Source: CAZHLD01 sp964533185 | GTDB lineage: Bacteria > Acidobacteriota > Terriglobia > Acidiferrales > UBA7541 | Length of the DNA: 46,150 nt | Assembly (NCBI GenBank): GCA_964533185.1 | Contig: CAZHLD010000019.1 | Location: forward strand, 1-46,150 | Reading direction: 5' to 3' | In this document: positions 7,573-16,865 of the stretch, piece by piece | Position numbering within the stretch: the stretch's first letter is position 1 | Layout of the letters: each line of letters opens with the position of its first letter | Made by a program: the position numbers and the translations under genes | Notes under the pieces: generated by a model | Databases searched by the model: none | Seen by the model: the letters and a program-made list of their open reading frames with translations, nothing else | Told to the model about the DNA's origin: nothing

Positions 7573-8934
7573 TCAGCAACGCAGGACAGACCACGCCGCA
7601 GCGAAGAGACGTTTCCACGGGTAGGCGCCGCTGTAACAGATCCACATGCGGCGGGCGGTGACGCGCACCTCGGCGGCGATCTTCAGCAGCCGCAGCCGGA
7701 TGGTCTCGACTTGTGCTTCGGCCCACTCGGTTCCCGCCAGGGCGAGCCGCCGCAAGGCGTGCACGAGCACGTAGGCGAGTGCAGAGAAGTAGAGACGAAG
7801 CTGGTTCGAGCGCATCGTCTCGCTGCTCAGCCGGTCGCTGAACAGGCTCAACTGCTCCTTGATGCGGTTCTCCATCTCGCCCCGCGCGCAGTAGAGCTGT
7901 TCGTAGAGGGCGCGAGCCGGCCAGTCCTCCGCCGGAAGCGACGTCACCACGTAGCGCGGGTTCTCCTTCCCGGCGATCTGCTCGGCCTTGGCCACCACGC
8001 GACGCGCCCGTGACCAACTGTTCCGTGTGCGGTAGAAAAACTCGGCGAACACCCGCGCCGACCGCCCCGTGCGCCGGTGTTCCTGCTTCGCCTGCTGCAT
8101 CGGGCGGGTGATCTTCCGCCGTAGCCGCTCGTTGCGCGCCAGGCCGAACACGTAGTCCACGCCGTGTGTTTCGCACCAGGCCATCAACTCCTCGCGGCAG
8201 AAGCCCGAATCCGCGCGCAGGATGATCTGTACCTTCGGCCACCGCACGCGAATCTGCCGAACGATCCGCACGACCTCTTCCCGGCTCCCCGCGCTGGCGT
8301 CCTGATTCGACGGCCGCAGCCGCGCGCACAGCAGGTGATCCTCGTAGAAAATGTACAGCGGCAGATAGCAGTAGTGGTTGTAGTAGCCGTGGAAGAAGCG
8401 ACCTTCCTGCCCCCCGTGCAGCGGGGTGTCGGTCGCGTCCCGATTCAGCACGATCTGCCGTGGAGGGCGCGGGTGCGCTTCCAGAAAAATCTCCACCAGC
8501 AGTTCGTCGATGGCTTCCGGCGAGTAGGTGATCTTGTGGTAGCGCTCGGTGAGGGGACAACTCGCGGGCGTGAGTTCCAGCCGGTTCAGCGTGCTCTTGC
8601 CCGCCAGGGGATCGGCGATCTCGCGCTTGGCGGCCAGCACCCTGAGCAGCGGATCGTGGCGCAGTTCTTCGTGGTCGTTCAGGTCTTCGTAGCCGAGCGC
8701 CAGCCCATAAATGCGGTGCGCCAGCATCCCCCCGAGCCCGTGCTCGACCCGTTCCGGCTGACGATGGTCGGTGAAACAGCCCACCACCCGCCGCAGCCGG
8801 CCGATCTTCCGATCGGCCGCGCGCAACAGCAGCGCCCCGCCCTCGGTGGTCAGTGGGCTGCCGTCGAACCGCCCCACCACCGGCCGCGAACAATGCGCTT
8901 CAAACGCGAACTGGGACTGGGTACACTCGGTCAT
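7573..8934 (-). CDS. IS1380-family transposase
   Basis: DDE transposase of the IS1380 group (DDE_Tnp_1-type fold). Visible: GRFDGSPLTTEGGALLLRAADR near the N-terminus, IVLNRDATDTPLHGGQEG (first catalytic Asp region), IILRADSGFCREELMAWCE (second Asp) and YCARGEMENRIKEQ (Glu), which is the diagnostic late motif. The ATG at 8934 (MTECTQSQF) is the family-like start; an upstream in-frame start at 8976 would add 14 unlikely residues. The gene is full length (453 aa) with no frameshift, so the element could be active. High GC opens a long antisense-like frame in the same region, which is not a gene. Confidence 0.92.
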   Translation of the reverse strand: MTECTQSQFAFEAHCSRPVVGRFDGSPLTTEGGALLLRAADRKIGRLRRVVGCFTDHRQPERVEHGLGGMLAHRIYGLALGYEDLNDHEELRHDPLLRVLAAKREIADPLAGKSTLNRLELTPASCPLTERYHKITYSPEAIDELLVEIFLEAHPRPPRQIVLNRDATDTPLHGGQEGRFFHGYYNHYCYLPLYIFYEDHLLCARLRPSNQDASAGSREEVVRIVRQIRVRWPKVQIILRADSGFCREELMAWCETHGVDYVFGLARNERLRRKITRPMQQAKQEHRRTGRSARVFAEFFYRTRNSWSRARRVVAKAEQIAGKENPRYVVTSLPAEDWPARALYEQLYCARGEMENRIKEQLSLFSDRLSSETMRSNQLRLYFSALAYVLVHALRRLALAGTEWAEAQVETIRLRLLKIAAEVRVTARRMWICYSGAYPWKRLFAAAWSVLRC

Positions 8935-9030
8935 GGAAAAGGCCGCCTTTCTTCGAGCACCAACTACGCTCCGCAAACGCAGTTATGCCCGAAAAAGCGG
9001 CCTTTTTCTACTCCTAATCAACGCTTGTTG

Positions 9031-9058
9031 CGCACTCCTGGTGAGAAATGCGGGTTAG
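9031..9058 (-). repeat. IS1380-family right terminal inverted repeat
   Basis: Partner of 7366-7393. Confidence 0.85.
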
Positions 9059-9349
9059 CTGCGTCCCCGCCTCAGCGAGCTCGAAACCGGCCTCGGCTTG
9101 TCCTTCCTCGCCGACGAAACCATCTGCAGCGCCACCGCCCACCGCCCGGGCTTGGCCCGGCTCATCGACTTCCAGGCTTTCCTCTGCCTCGCCCGTTCCC
9201 AAGCCTAGGCCGTGGAGCGGCAGCTCCTCGCCCAGCTCAACCTCCGCCTCCGCTTCCGCGAGGACCCGCGCCGCTTCCCCTGCCAGATTTTCCGCAGGCG
9301 CGGTCAGATCATCTTCGCAGCTCGGCAATATTGTGAACTTGGACGCTAG
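9059..9349 (+). pseudogene. 3' remnant of an unknown gene cut by IS1380, with an internal stop
   Basis: The frame beginning at the IS border reads LRPRLSELETGLGLSFLADE and continues through LIDFQAFLCLARSQA, an in-frame TAG at 9206-9208, then VERQLLAQLNLRLRFREDP and a final stop at 9347-9349. The codon pattern and the amphipathic sequence on both sides of the TAG look like a real protein. There is no start codon on the left because the IS ends there. Family not recognised. Two lesions (IS truncation and nonsense codon) indicate decay. Confidence 0.6.
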
Positions 9350-9566
9350 GATGGAATATGCGGCAGATTGGACACTCACTACCGGCCTCCGTCACGCTGC
9401 TTTCTTTACAATCCAGGAACACGTGACAGTGCGGCTTTGAGTGGGTGTCTGCCCCCCGGCACCACCCTTCAGACACCACTTCGCGTGGCCATTTGTGGCT
9501 TACCCGGGCCGATGGGCGGCAGGCTTCTTCGGGAGTGCGCGCGGGTGTTTCTGTGGGTTCTGTGTT
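9350..9566. other. Non-coding stretch without recognised signal
   Basis: Between the gene remnant and the small minus-strand ORF. No convincing coding frame, terminator or promoter was seen. Confidence 0.5.
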
Positions 9567-9662
9567 TTATCGCAGGGTGAGCCAGGCAAACACTGCGCCG
9601 CTCATAAGCGCAAAACCGAATATGGCGATCACTTCCAGGCGATCGTGAATCTTGGTCAGCAT
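9567..9662 (-). CDS. Small single-pass membrane protein (31 aa)
   Basis: The ATG at 9662 is preceded by AAAAGGGAAGGGAC, a strong purine-rich ribosome site. The peptide begins MLTKIHDRLEVIAIFGFALM and ends AWLTLR, with one hydrophobic helix over residues about 10-29 and positive charges at both ends. It was found by reading the strand directly. Function unknown. Support is the ribosome site and the coherent membrane helix; it is too short for compositional tests. The 296 bp to its left in transcription direction (9663-9958) contain no gene that I can support. Confidence 0.55.
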   Translation of the reverse strand: MLTKIHDRLEVIAIFGFALMSGAVFAWLTLR

Positions 9663-9958
9663 GTCCCTTCCCTTTTGTTTTCGGCCACGGCTTGGTTCCG
9701 CGCCGGGCCTTCTCTAATTTCGAGTCGCAGTTTAACGCTGGGGAACAGCAGGGACAATGGCTGGGTGGGTCTAAAGAACTTGGTACCCGGGTTGTGGTAC
9801 TGCTCCGCGCGCAACCTAACCGCTGACCTGGCAATCACATTCCGCTCACAACCCCTCAGGCCAGTTGGACCATAACGTGATTATGGGTCTTTCGAATATT
9901 GCGTGATATATTCCCCGCGCCCGCAGGATGCATTCAGAACCCTCCGGCAGGCTGAGGC

Positions 9959-10816
9959 TTGCATACGATTCGTCGAGCAGCTTTCCTTTGCGGGATTCTT
10001 CTGGCGGGCGTGACATCTTGCGTGCGGGCCCAGGAACCGGCTCGTCCCGAGCCAGGTTCTCATTCCAATCCGGAAGCGTCGGCTCCTGCAAGTCATCCCG
10101 CGCTCAGGCGCCTCTTAGCGGAACAGCCAAGACTACGCCTTGCCTCAGAGGTTTCGACTCGAGATCCGTTCCATTGGAACCGGTCTACGCTCCTGATTCA
10201 CCCGGTTGCATCAAACCTCAATCCGCCTTTTCTCGGCGGCTGCGCAACACCAAACCCTGCATTTCTCGGAAGGCCTGCCAGGGCGTACTTGGGGAGTTGC
10301 GAGCGCCAGCCGCTTTCCCCAGGCGGCAAGTTTATCGTCGCCCTGAAGCGTACATTCTACCCGCTCCCCTTGCTCTATGCGGCAGCAGGAGCTGGTATCA
10401 GCCAGGCGCGGGACTCGGATCCGGGTTTCGGGCAGGGAGGAAAAGGCTATGCGCGACGCTTCGGCGACCGCATCGGCACCCGAGGGATTAAGGAGTTCAC
10501 CGGAACGTTTCTTCTGGCCTCAGCTGTGAAGATGGACCCCCAGTACCACCCCTCGTCTCGCAGTGGCTTCGGCCGCAGGCTCGGCCACGCGCTTTCTCAG
10601 GTGTTTGTGTCCTACACGGACTCCGGCAATCGCCAGTTCAACTTCCCGACGGTTGTCGGTTCAGCGATTGGCGTCGGGGTCTCCAACGTCTGGCGGGAAG
10701 AGCGCGATCGCAAAGCCTCCAACTCGGCCATTCGGTTTGGTATGAGCTTCGGACTCGACGCCGTCAGCAACATCTTTCACGAGTTCTTCCTCTGCCGGAA
10801 GCATCCCCGCTACTGA
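9959..10816 (+). CDS. Secreted or outer-membrane hypothetical protein
   Basis: A protein of 285 aa with an N-terminal signal peptide (RRAAFLCGILLAGVTSCVRAQ) and a Pro/Ala-rich linker up to about residue 60. The conserved-looking domain contains YARRFGDRIGTRGIKEFTG, AVKMDPQYHPSSRSGFGRR and a glycine-rich GSAIGVGVSNVW, followed by a C-terminal amphipathic segment. Alternation of polar and hydrophobic residues late in the protein would suit beta strands. No family is recognised with certainty. TTG at 9959 is the first possible start, because an in-frame TGA lies two codons upstream; the GAGG just before it is too close to be ideal. Confidence 0.65.
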   Translation: MHTIRRAAFLCGILLAGVTSCVRAQEPARPEPGSHSNPEASAPASHPALRRLLAEQPRLRLASEVSTRDPFHWNRSTLLIHPVASNLNPPFLGGCATPNPAFLGRPARAYLGSCERQPLSPGGKFIVALKRTFYPLPLLYAAAGAGISQARDSDPGFGQGGKGYARRFGDRIGTRGIKEFTGTFLLASAVKMDPQYHPSSRSGFGRRLGHALSQVFVSYTDSGNRQFNFPTVVGSAIGVGVSNVWREERDRKASNSAIRFGMSFGLDAVSNIFHEFFLCRKHPRY

Positions 10817-10861
10817 TCGCCTTTCACCTCTCAGACAAGCCTTCTACACCCACCGCTTGTC

Positions 10862-11314
10862 TCACGGGATCGCCTCCCGGATGATGTCATAGATCACTGC
10901 GGTCTTTTCGTTCATCAGGATCACAATTCCTGCGATCACCACCCGCCGATAACCGGTCGGAAGTCGCCGCAACTTGTGTTCGAGGTCTAGCGGCAGCGGC
11001 TGCATCTTTTTCTGCAGGCCCGGTGGCAGTGTTCCGCGGGTCCGCAATTGTTTTTCGAGTCCGGGCGGGAGCCGCTCCTTTTTCGCCAGCCCCGGCGGCA
11101 GGCCGGTGCGGTGAGTCCCAAACCAGCCCTTGATTAGGATTCGCTCCTGCTCGCTAAAAACAATCTCTGCTCCCGGCAGGACCTCGCGCACTTTGTCCCC
11201 AACGGTTTTCGTCTCAGCAGTCTTATCCTTGTCCTTCTTCTGCGCCTCAGCATTCCACGCTCCTGCCATAGAGAGGCAGGCCAGACCGATTGCGAATAAT
11301 TCCCATTTCTTCAT
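10862..11314 (-). CDS. RcnB/CigR-like periplasmic protein with LPPGL repeats
   Basis: A 150-aa exported protein: signal peptide at residues 1-24, a Lys-rich linker, then three LPPGL motifs (about 72-106) and a final LPTGYRRVVIAGIVILMNEKTAVIYDIIRE. This arrangement resembles the RcnB / anti-virulence CigR family, whose members are small periplasmic proteins; the role in this lineage is unknown. The ATG has GGGAGG about 6 bases upstream. It converges with the + gene ending at 10816 across 45 bp. Confidence 0.75.
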   Translation of the reverse strand: MKKWELFAIGLACLSMAGAWNAEAQKKDKDKTAETKTVGDKVREVLPGAEIVFSEQERILIKGWFGTHRTGLPPGLAKKERLPPGLEKQLRTRGTLPPGLQKKMQPLPLDLEHKLRRLPTGYRRVVIAGIVILMNEKTAVIYDIIREAIP

Positions 11315-11513
11315 AATTGCCTCCCGGCAAATGCAATCTTTGGATCGGATAAAGATTAGGATGCCTCAATCTGGGGCGGCAGCCCCGCCAGAGGTCTCCC
11401 CTGGTGCCCATTCAGGCACGGTCGCTGAACACCACCACTCGCCGTTGACCAAGGGCGCAAGCACTGCCGTAGTCCAATGGATTTCACCCACTTCTCTCCC
11501 GTAGCATAGGTTC

Positions 11514-13502
11514 ATGCCAGCAAGCGAAACCCAGCCGCGGCGTGCTTCGTTAGGGAAAAGTGACCTGGGCTGGTCTGACGGCGCGGCCGTCCTGCTGCTG
11601 TTTCTTCTGGCCTTCCTTCCTTACGCCAATACGCTAACGGCCGGCTTCGTCTACGACGATTTTCCCCAGTTGGTTGACAATCCGTATGTCCAAAGCTTCT
11701 CTCATCTCCGCGAAATCTTCGCCAGCAACGTCTGGTCATTTCAGGGCGCGCAAGGCACCACCAACTACTATCGCCCGCTGATGACTTTTGGTTATCTGCT
11801 CTGCTACAAGCTCTTCGGCCCCCTCCCATTCGGTTTTCATCTGGTCAACGTCTCGCTTCACGCCGCTGTCGTCTGCCTTCTGTTTTTTCTCTCCCGCCGT
11901 CTTTTTGGAAGTGCACGCATAGCCTTTCTCGCCGCCGCTCTATTTGCACTGCACCCGATTCACACCGAATCCGTCGCCTGGATCGCCGGCGTCACCGACC
12001 TCGAACTCACCTTTTTCTATCTCCTCACCTTCTGCTTCTTCCTGCGCCTCGGTGACCCCGACGGTCGCAGCTCCCTCTTCCGCTACACCTTGCTTGCCGC
12101 GACCTACCTGCTCGCCCTGCTCTCCAAGGAGCAAGCCCTCACTCTTCCGCTACTGGCCACACTCTACGAGCACTTCTATCGTGACGACCGGCACAAAACA
12201 TCAACGTCCCAAAAGCTCTCGCGCTACGGCGCTCTCTGGCTGATGGCCGCAGCCTATCTCTTGTTCCGCGCACTCTTCCTGGGCGGCCTCGCTCCGGTAC
12301 TTCAGCGCCCCGGATTGAGTTGGTCCGAGACACTTCTCTCCGCGCTCTCCCTGATTGCCGCCTACCTCTGGAAACTCATCTGGCCGGTGCAATTGTCGGC
12401 CTTCTACGTTTTCCACAAAAGCATCAGCCTCACTGATCCACGGGTTATAGCTGGCATTTGTGTAGTTATTCTTTGCGGCGCGCTATTCTGCTTTCTCTGG
12501 AAGCGCGCGCGCCCGGTCTCGTTTGCTCTGCTCTGGCTCTTCGTGACGCTCGCGCCGGTCCTCAACGCGCGCTGGATGGCCGCCAACGTCTTCGCCGAAC
12601 GCTATCTCTACCTGCCTTCGGTCGGCTTCTGCTGGTTGGTGGTGTGGGGCGCTGCTTGGCTGTGGCAAGCGACTCCGGCTCAGCCCCCCATGCGGCGGCG
12701 GGCTCTCGCCGGCTCACTCTTCCTGATCGCAGCCCTCTTTCTAGTCCGCACCGTCACGCGCAACCTCGACTGGCGCGACGACATGGCTTTGTATACGCAA
12801 ACGCTGCAACTTGCCCCCGACGCCCACCTGATTCGCGCCAACCTCGGCACTGTTTATTGGCGGCAGGGCGACGCTCCCGCGGCCGAGCGCGAATGGCAAC
12901 AGGCCCTTCGCCAAAACCCGAAGAATGTGGTCACTCTCAACAACCTGGGCCTGCTCTGCACAGAGCAGGGCCGCTTATCGGAAGCGGTGGACTACCTGAA
13001 TCGCGCCATCGCCCTCAAGCCGACCTATGCCAATGCCCACACCAACCTGGGCATGACCTATCAGGCCATGGGGCAGCCCGACAGGACTCTTGCCGAGTTC
13101 CGCACTGCTGTCTCGCTGGCCCCCCTCAACGCCGAGGCTCGCTATCAGCTCGGCAAGTTCCTCTTCGAGGCCGGCCAACTCGATGAGGCCCGCGCGCATT
13201 TCCTTCGTTCCGTCGAGGCTGGCCCCACTGGCGAAGCCCTTCGCCACCTGGGTGAAATCCAACTCCGCCAGGGCTATCGCGAACAGGCGGAAACTTTCTT
13301 CCGCCAGGCGCTCGACCTGGAGCCGTTCGACGCGCGTGTTCATCTCCGCCTGGGGCAAATCTATGCCGCCACGGGCCGCACAGCCGAGGCGGCGCGAGAG
13401 TTCGAAGCCGTTTTGACCACCGACCCCGCCAACCCTGTCGCCCGGGAGGCGCTTGGCATGGCTCCGGCGGCCGCGCCCAATCCATCTCTGTCTCGCCCGT
13501 AA
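11514..13502 (+). CDS. TMTC-like multi-pass membrane protein with C-terminal TPRs
   Basis: Residues about 25-410 hold a GT-C-like membrane region with roughly ten hydrophobic helices and the lumenal/periplasmic acidic motif FVYDDFPQLVDNP early on, then TNYYRPLM and ALFALHPIHTESVAWIAG. This is the pattern of DUF1736/TMTC-type protein O-mannosyltransferases and bacterial relatives. From about residue 435 to 650 there are about six TPR units (for example NLGTVYWRQGDAPAAEREW; NLGLLCTEQGRLSEAVDYL). Likely role: glycosyl transfer from a polyprenyl sugar with TPR-mediated protein contacts, by family inference. The ATG at 11514 has little ribosome site; TAGCAT lies 7 bases upstream. Confidence 0.82.
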   Translation: MPASETQPRRASLGKSDLGWSDGAAVLLLFLLAFLPYANTLTAGFVYDDFPQLVDNPYVQSFSHLREIFASNVWSFQGAQGTTNYYRPLMTFGYLLCYKLFGPLPFGFHLVNVSLHAAVVCLLFFLSRRLFGSARIAFLAAALFALHPIHTESVAWIAGVTDLELTFFYLLTFCFFLRLGDPDGRSSLFRYTLLAATYLLALLSKEQALTLPLLATLYEHFYRDDRHKTSTSQKLSRYGALWLMAAAYLLFRALFLGGLAPVLQRPGLSWSETLLSALSLIAAYLWKLIWPVQLSAFYVFHKSISLTDPRVIAGICVVILCGALFCFLWKRARPVSFALLWLFVTLAPVLNARWMAANVFAERYLYLPSVGFCWLVVWGAAWLWQATPAQPPMRRRALAGSLFLIAALFLVRTVTRNLDWRDDMALYTQTLQLAPDAHLIRANLGTVYWRQGDAPAAEREWQQALRQNPKNVVTLNNLGLLCTEQGRLSEAVDYLNRAIALKPTYANAHTNLGMTYQAMGQPDRTLAEFRTAVSLAPLNAEARYQLGKFLFEAGQLDEARAHFLRSVEAGPTGEALRHLGEIQLRQGYREQAETFFRQALDLEPFDARVHLRLGQIYAATGRTAEAAREFEAVLTTDPANPVAREALGMAPAAAPNPSLSRP

Positions 13503-13582
13503 TCCTCTGACAGGGCGCGCATTGCATCCCTTCGCGGGCACCGCCACTTCTTGCTCAACCGCGCAAAGTATGTTAAGCGTGG

Positions 13583-15582
13583 ATGCCTGTGATCCTTTTA
13601 CCCCGCCTGAAGCGGCTCCTTCTCGGGTCGCCGCTTCGGACCACCGAGCTTCACGAACAACGGCTTTCCAAGAAGGCCGCTCTGGCCGTCTTCTCTTCTG
13701 ACGCACTCTCCTCGAGCGCCTACGCCACCGAAGAAGTTCTGTTGGCCCTGGTTGTAGGTGGGGCAGCACTCTTGCATTTCTCCCTCCCCATATCGCTCTG
13801 CATCATCGGCCTGCTGGCGATCGTCGTCATTTCGTATAGCCAGACTATCTATGCCTACCCCAGCGGCGGCGGCGCCTACATTGTCGCCAAGGAGAACCTG
13901 GGCGTCGGCGCCGGTCTGGTGGCCGGCGCGGCGCTTCTGATTGATTACATCCTGACCGTGGCGGTCAGCGTGGCCGCGGGCGTTGCCGCCATCACCTCGG
14001 CCGCCCCTCGCCTCTACTCGCACCGCATTGCTCTCAGCCTTGCTTTCATCGTGATCATCCTTTTCCTCAATCTGCGTGGAGTCCGCGAGTCTGCCGTCGT
14101 CTTTGGCATCCCGGTCTATTGGTTCATTCTGTCTATTTACGTCTTAGTTGTGACCGGCCTGTCCCGGGTGATGGCCGGCAGTAGCGCCGCCCTACCCCCT
14201 CCGGAGCTAACGGCCGTCGAGGTGCTGCCTCCGCTCTTCCTCTTTCTTCGTGGCTTCGCAGCGGGCTGCGCCGCGCTCACCGGCGTGGAAGCAATCTCCA
14301 ATGGTGTGCAGGCCTTCCGCCAACCCGCCTCACGAAACGCTTCCATCACGCTCTTCTGGATGGCCGCCATTTTGGGTTCGCTCGTAGTTGCCATCACGTT
14401 CCTTGCCCACCACTTTGGAATCGTTCCGCAACACGGAGAGACCGTCGGAGAGACCGTACTCTCTCAAATTAACCGGGCTGTCTTCGGCCGTGGCCCGTTG
14501 TATTTCATGATCCAGGCAGCCACCACCGCCATTCTGATCCTTGCCGCCAATACCAGTTTTGCGGGCTTCCCGCGGCTTTCCTCCATTCTCGCCCAGGACC
14601 GCTTTGCCCCCCGCCAACTGGCCAATCTGGGCGACAGGCTGGTCTTCTCCAACGGTGCCCTGCTGCTGGCCGGCGCCGCGGGGCTTCTGCTTGTCCTCTT
14701 CGGTGCCGATACTCACCGGCTCATCCCGCTTTACATGATTGGCGTGTTCGTTTCGTTCACGCTATCCCAAGCCGGAATGGTGGTCCATTGGCGCCGCTCC
14801 ACTGAGCAAGGTCGCCACTGGCGCATGGCCGTTAACGCCTTCGGCGCAGTGACGACATCAGTTGTCTTGGTGGTCGTGGCCGTGGTCAAATTCACCCACG
14901 GCGCCTGGGTCGTCCTCCTGGCCATCCCACTCATCGTGTACTGGTTCCGGAAAGTTCGCGAGCACTACTTTGTGTCCGCGCGCCAGCTCTCCGTCTCCGA
15001 TTTTGAGCGAGTCAAAACATCTCGTCACACGGTTATCGTTCCGGTCCCTCCCCTCCCCAATAAGGTGATCCTGACCGCTCTCGAATACGCTCGCTCCATC
15101 TCCGGCGATGTCGTCGCCGTGACGGTGANNNNNNNNNNNNNNNNNNNNNNNNNNNNNNNNNNNNNNNNNNNNNNNNNNNNNNNNNNNNNNNNNNNNNNNN
15201 NNNNNNNNNNNNNNNNNNNNNNNNNNNNACCGCTCTCGAATACGCTCGCTCCATCTCCGGCGATGTCGTCGCCGTGACGGTGAACACGGAGGGCCGCGAC
15301 GCAACGGACATCCAGGCCGGATGGAAGAAGCACGTGGACGACGTCCCGCTGATCGTGCTCGAATCTCCCTACCGGTCGGTGCTGCAACCCTTGCTGCGCT
15401 TCATTGACGAGATGGAAGACTTGCGCCAGGACGATAAGGTGACGGTGCTTCTGCCAGAGTTTGTCCCGGCGCGCTGGTGGCACAATCTGCTGCACAACCA
15501 GACCACGCTGATGCTGAAGGGCGCGCTGCTGTTCCGCAAAGGCATCGTTGTGACCAGCGTTCCGCACCATTTGCGCGACTGA
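13583..15582 (+). CDS. KimA-like APC-superfamily permease (contains assembly gap)
   Basis: Inner-membrane transporter resembling the KimA/YdaO group of potassium/proton symporters. Evidence: LLGSPLRTTELHEQRLSKK, IFSSDALSSxAYATEE-type motif (VFSSDALSSSAYATEE), YPSGGGAYIVAKENLG, LLIDYILTVAVSVAAGVAAITSA and about 12 hydrophobic helices, then a cytosolic C-terminal domain (VPVPPLPNKVILTALEYAR; DDKVTVLLPEFVPARWWHNLLHNQT). The 100 N at 15129-15228 and one of the two identical 55-bp flanks are artefactual. Removing them gives 1845 bases, an uninterrupted 614-aa protein, close to the size of known KimA. Specificity is by family inference only. Confidence 0.88.
15074..15128 (+). repeat. Contig-overlap duplicate, left copy (55 bp)
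   Basis: Identical to 15229-15283; directly abuts the N run. Confidence 0.97.
15129..15228. other. Scaffold gap (100 N)
   Basis: An exact round-number run of N inside the permease gene, flanked by an exact 55-bp duplication. This indicates two overlapping contigs joined without merging; no sequence need be missing. Confidence 0.97.
15229..15283 (+). repeat. Contig-overlap duplicate, right copy (55 bp)
   Basis: Identical to 15074-15128, in the same reading frame of the permease. Confidence 0.97.
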
Positions 15583-15617
15583 CCTCGCGCGGTTTCTTGG
15601 GCTGATTAGGAAGGGCA

Positions 15618-15893
15618 ATGCTGGGCGAGGAGACCAAACAGAAGATACTCCGACGCGTTCGAGGGCTGTTAGCCTCGATTGATCCCGAGGTTCACCTGCT
15701 TGACGTCGTCCTGGATTCCACGCGCCAGCAGCTTGCCTTTGTGATGCAGAAGGGCGAATGGCCGCTGGTCGTGGGGATGACCTGGCTCGATTACGCCAGT
15801 CACCGCGACGAAGAGCTTAAGAATCGCCTCGAGCAGGGCCTCAAACAACGTCTGGAAGCCGCCCGGGTGCGCCAGGCAAGCGAGTTGGAGTAA
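15618..15893 (+). CDS. Hypothetical protein, 91 aa
   Basis: A small soluble protein, largely helical, with an acidic/basic C-terminal helix (RDEELKNRLEQGLKQRLEAA). AGGAAGGG lies just before the ATG, and it follows the permease stop by 35 bp, so it may be co-transcribed. The central part (PEVHLLDVVLDSTRQQLAFV) may form a short beta hairpin. No family recognised. It ends 4 bp from the convergent CAP-domain gene. Confidence 0.65.
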   Translation: MLGEETKQKILRRVRGLLASIDPEVHLLDVVLDSTRQQLAFVMQKGEWPLVVGMTWLDYASHRDEELKNRLEQGLKQRLEAARVRQASELE

Positions 15894-15897
15894 ACCT

Positions 15898-16785
15898 TCA
15901 GCGCCTTCCCTCCTCAACGATCACAGGCAAAAGCCCTCCCAGGAAGGGTTCCCTACCCGTTTCGCTGACCCAGACCCCGACGCTGTACACGCCCGGACTC
16001 CCCTTCCAGAAATTCAGCGGAGCGCGAAACGCGCCGTCCAGGCCGATCTCCACGCTGCCCCGCGACCCGTCCACATAACGGGCACCGATGATCTGAACCC
16101 GCTGGTGTCTTTGTTCCGCTGGCAGGCTGTAGGATCTCGTCCGGCTCAGTTCTGCAACGCTCATTGTCTTTGGCAGCGGCTCATAGAACACGGTAAGAGC
16201 CACCAGCTCAAGGTTTCGCCGAAGCAGGCGCCCGCTTACCGTCAGCGTGTCGCGCAGGGTCACGCGGCCGGGCATCGCGTCCAGGTGAGAGTATCTCGCT
16301 TCGTAGACTTCGATGAGCCTCATCCCGCTTCCGTCATACGCAACGCCAATACCCGCGTGCGTCTGCCGCGGGTCCAGGATGCTGCGGCGATGGCCGTCGT
16401 CGGGGGGCACCTCGGCCATGAAGCGCTGATGTCCGCTGAACATGCTGACCCACAAAATCTTCAAGTCGTCCGGGAACTCCGAATCGCGAAGGCTGGTGAT
16501 ATTTTCGGCAGTGTTCCCGCGCGCACCGGCCTCGGCGTACCGCAGGTAGGGCTTCCGGCCGGCACGGTCCCAGTGGCTGACGTACCCCTCTTGCAGCATC
16601 TCCTGGCAGTGTTGGTCAGCTGCTTTCGACAATTCGGGGGAATACTCCACGGGCGAAACCCCGGCCTCGATTCGCCCTCGATTGATCTCCTCAAGTAGGC
16701 GCAGCTTCAGCTCCAGCGGAGCCTCTCGAGGCGCTTGCTGCCCACCGAATAGGCTGGCTATGAGTAGGAAGACGAGAGCTGTCAT
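15898..16785 (-). CDS. Secreted CAP-domain (SCP/PR-1-like) protein
   Basis: The signal peptide MTALVFLLIASLFGG is followed by a CAP domain: LLEEINRGRIEAGVSPVEYSPELSKAADQHCQEML, then HWDRAG, TAENI, and GHRRSILDPRQTHAGIGVA, which contains the typical His and the H-R-x-x-I-L-x-P motif. The C-terminal ~120 residues form a separate beta-rich domain. The function of bacterial CAP proteins is poorly defined. The ATG at 16785 is chosen because it starts the signal peptide; the frame is open further upstream to 16878, but that segment is charged and unlikely. It is divergent from the 16901 gene. Confidence 0.85.
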   Translation of the reverse strand: MTALVFLLIASLFGGQQAPREAPLELKLRLLEEINRGRIEAGVSPVEYSPELSKAADQHCQEMLQEGYVSHWDRAGRKPYLRYAEAGARGNTAENITSLRDSEFPDDLKILWVSMFSGHQRFMAEVPPDDGHRRSILDPRQTHAGIGVAYDGSGMRLIEVYEARYSHLDAMPGRVTLRDTLTVSGRLLRRNLELVALTVFYEPLPKTMSVAELSRTRSYSLPAEQRHQRVQIIGARYVDGSRGSVEIGLDGAFRAPLNFWKGSPGVYSVGVWVSETGREPFLGGLLPVIVEEGRR

Positions 16786-16865
16786 GTCTCGGAAAGAGTT
16801 CCTTGTAAGGAGTGTAATTCTATCGGCCTTGCAGGCCCTCCGCAATCGCACTCCCTTCGATGCGT

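Larger units (their letters stand above)
7366..9058 (-). mobile_element. IS1380-family insertion sequence
   Basis: A 1693-bp element with 28-bp terminal inverted repeats (7366-7393 and 9031-9058) that match at 23 of 28 positions, around one transposase gene. It begins only about 8 bp from the estimated end of the IS3 element. No 4-bp target duplication is evident at the outer ends. It truncates a gene remnant on its right side. Confidence 0.88.

Noticed and set aside
7418..8893. Open frame of 491 codons over the IS1380 transposase
   Set aside because: It is a shifted frame in GC-rich DNA, rich in Arg/Ala/Gly/Pro, with no domain; the overlapping 7573-8934 frame has the full transposase motifs.
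9850..9875. Palindrome CATAA-CGTGA-TTATG near 9871
   Set aside because: Only a 5-bp stem without a partner signal or poly-T tract; likely chance.
15274..15582. Separate 102-aa gene after the gap
   Set aside because: It is the C-terminal end of the permease; collapsing the duplicated 55 bp joins it in frame.
15025..15618. Minus-strand frames spanning the N run
   Set aside because: They exist only because unknown bases are translated as open codons.
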